Assembly (NCBI GenBank): GCA_013397865.1
Contig: VZTI01003931.1
Coordinates: forward strand, 186,001-250,000
Direction of reading: 5' to 3'
Length of the DNA: 64,000 bases
Source of the DNA: Struthidea cinerea
Lineage: Eukaryota; Chordata; Aves; Passeriformes; Corcoracidae
This document shows positions 63,301-64,000 of this stretch, in pieces; the stretch's first letter is position 1; every line of letters starts with the position of its first letter. A program made the position numbers and the translations under genes. A model generated the notes under the pieces. It saw nothing but the letters and a program-made list of their open reading frames with translations, was not told the DNA's origin and searched no databases.

Positions 63301-64000
63301 ATTGGTTAATATAGAAAGGAAGTTGGAAATATCAGAATTACATGTGAATTATTTATATGTCCAATTTGCTGTTGTGAACAGAGGAACAAGAGTCTTAAAT
63401 GCTGTTAATAAATACTTAACAGTACTTAAATGCTGTGGATTTTATTTCACTGGCTGTGGTTGTAGCTGCAGGCCACGTAGCCTCCGGAGGTGACGTGGTG
63501 CCATGCAGTTTAAGGGCACTTCTGGAAGGAAGGAGGGAATGTGCAAAACTTTCATTGCTGGGTAGTCAGGTAGTCAAAACCTGGATGTTTTGTCATGTTA
63601 GCAGAGAAAAGTGATGCTTTTCCTTCATCCTAAAGATGAAGAGCTTTATTTGTGTTTCTTCTGGTGTGTCCGGAACAGAAAAAAGAATAGAAAAAAAGTT
63701 ACAATTCTGTAGTACAGCATCTTCACATTTTTATTCTGTGCTTCCTATATTCAAGGGATTTCCTAGCAAGAATAGAAACATCTGCAATAGCAGCTCCTAT
63801 TTATGTTAATCTTTTCCAATCAGCATGCAGCCTGAAATAATTACAATAAATGCACTGTCTGCTCCAAACACTCACAACTTCCATTTATTTCAGGCTTCTT
63901 TGCTTCGCAAGTCTGAGAACATAATCCTTCATTCTGCTCTGCTTCATCTCCTTTGCATGAATTTATCCAACAGTATCTTTTGTGAGCTTCATTAACAATG
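57362..64000. other. Gene-poor stretch, probably intronic or intergenic
   Basis: No secure exon or repeat. T-rich run at 61951-61971. GCTCACAG recurs three times at 60120, 60135 and 60154 as a degenerate short tandem repeat. A strong acceptor (CCATTTATTTCAG, ending about 63891) is followed by an open frame of about 34 codons to a TAA near the window edge, but the peptide is not recognisable. The 158-codon plus frame at 62134-62610 overlaps a 96-codon minus frame and looks like chance. Confidence 0.4.

Noticed and set aside
63892..63993. Plus-strand acceptor followed by about 34 open codons at the window edge
   Set aside because: No donor or family resemblance within the window. The peptide is rich in Leu and His from CTT/CAT-rich DNA, so it was kept only as a remark.
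1..64000. CRISPR arrays, tRNA or rRNA genes, operons, bacterial promoters
   Set aside because: Nothing of the kind was seen. Repeat content and composition are vertebrate, and no cloverleaf-like or rRNA-like sequence was recognised.

Overview
The window looks like vertebrate nuclear DNA, almost certainly from a bird. CR1 LINE fragments with avian-type 3' ends are present: a GGAAGGGACC segment near 22.7 kb and a terminal ATTCTATG-type repeat near 56.83 kb. CpG is scarce except in one sharp CpG island. There are no bacterial-style operons, and the open reading frames are short and mostly uninformative. The one long sequencing gap (284 N) lies inside the CpG island, as is common in GC-rich promoters of bird assemblies.

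Layout. 0-0.5 kb: a minus-strand open segment encoding one hydrophobic helix, possibly a last exon. 0.5-30 kb: gene-poor sequence with an exact three-copy 88-bp tandem repeat (8.8-9.1 kb), a MIR-like SINE relic (12.5 kb), an old minus-strand CR1 (15.7-16.4 kb), an isolated 55-nt exon candidate on the plus strand (17.3 kb) and a 73-bp CR1 3' end (22.66 kb). 30.2-30.6 kb: a solo retroviral LTR, TG...CA, with a perfect 6-bp target duplication. 33.2 kb: a perfect 14-bp-arm inverted repeat. 44.15-45.26 kb: a long decayed CR1. 47.65-47.78 kb: the best protein-coding exon candidate, on the minus strand. 48.83-50.31 kb: CpG island promoter with splice-donor candidates on both strands. 50.3-64 kb: AT-rich, probably intronic or intergenic, with an adjacent CR1 and hAT (Charlie/ZBED-like) transposase relic at 56.65-57.35 kb.

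The simplest reading is one CpG-island promoter serving a minus-strand gene (exons toward lower coordinates, one at about 47.7 kb), a plus-strand gene (toward 64 kb), or both. I could not name either gene. Nothing here amounts to a new multi-gene system. The most informative items are the intact LTR insertion, the exact tandem triplication and the unassigned exons.
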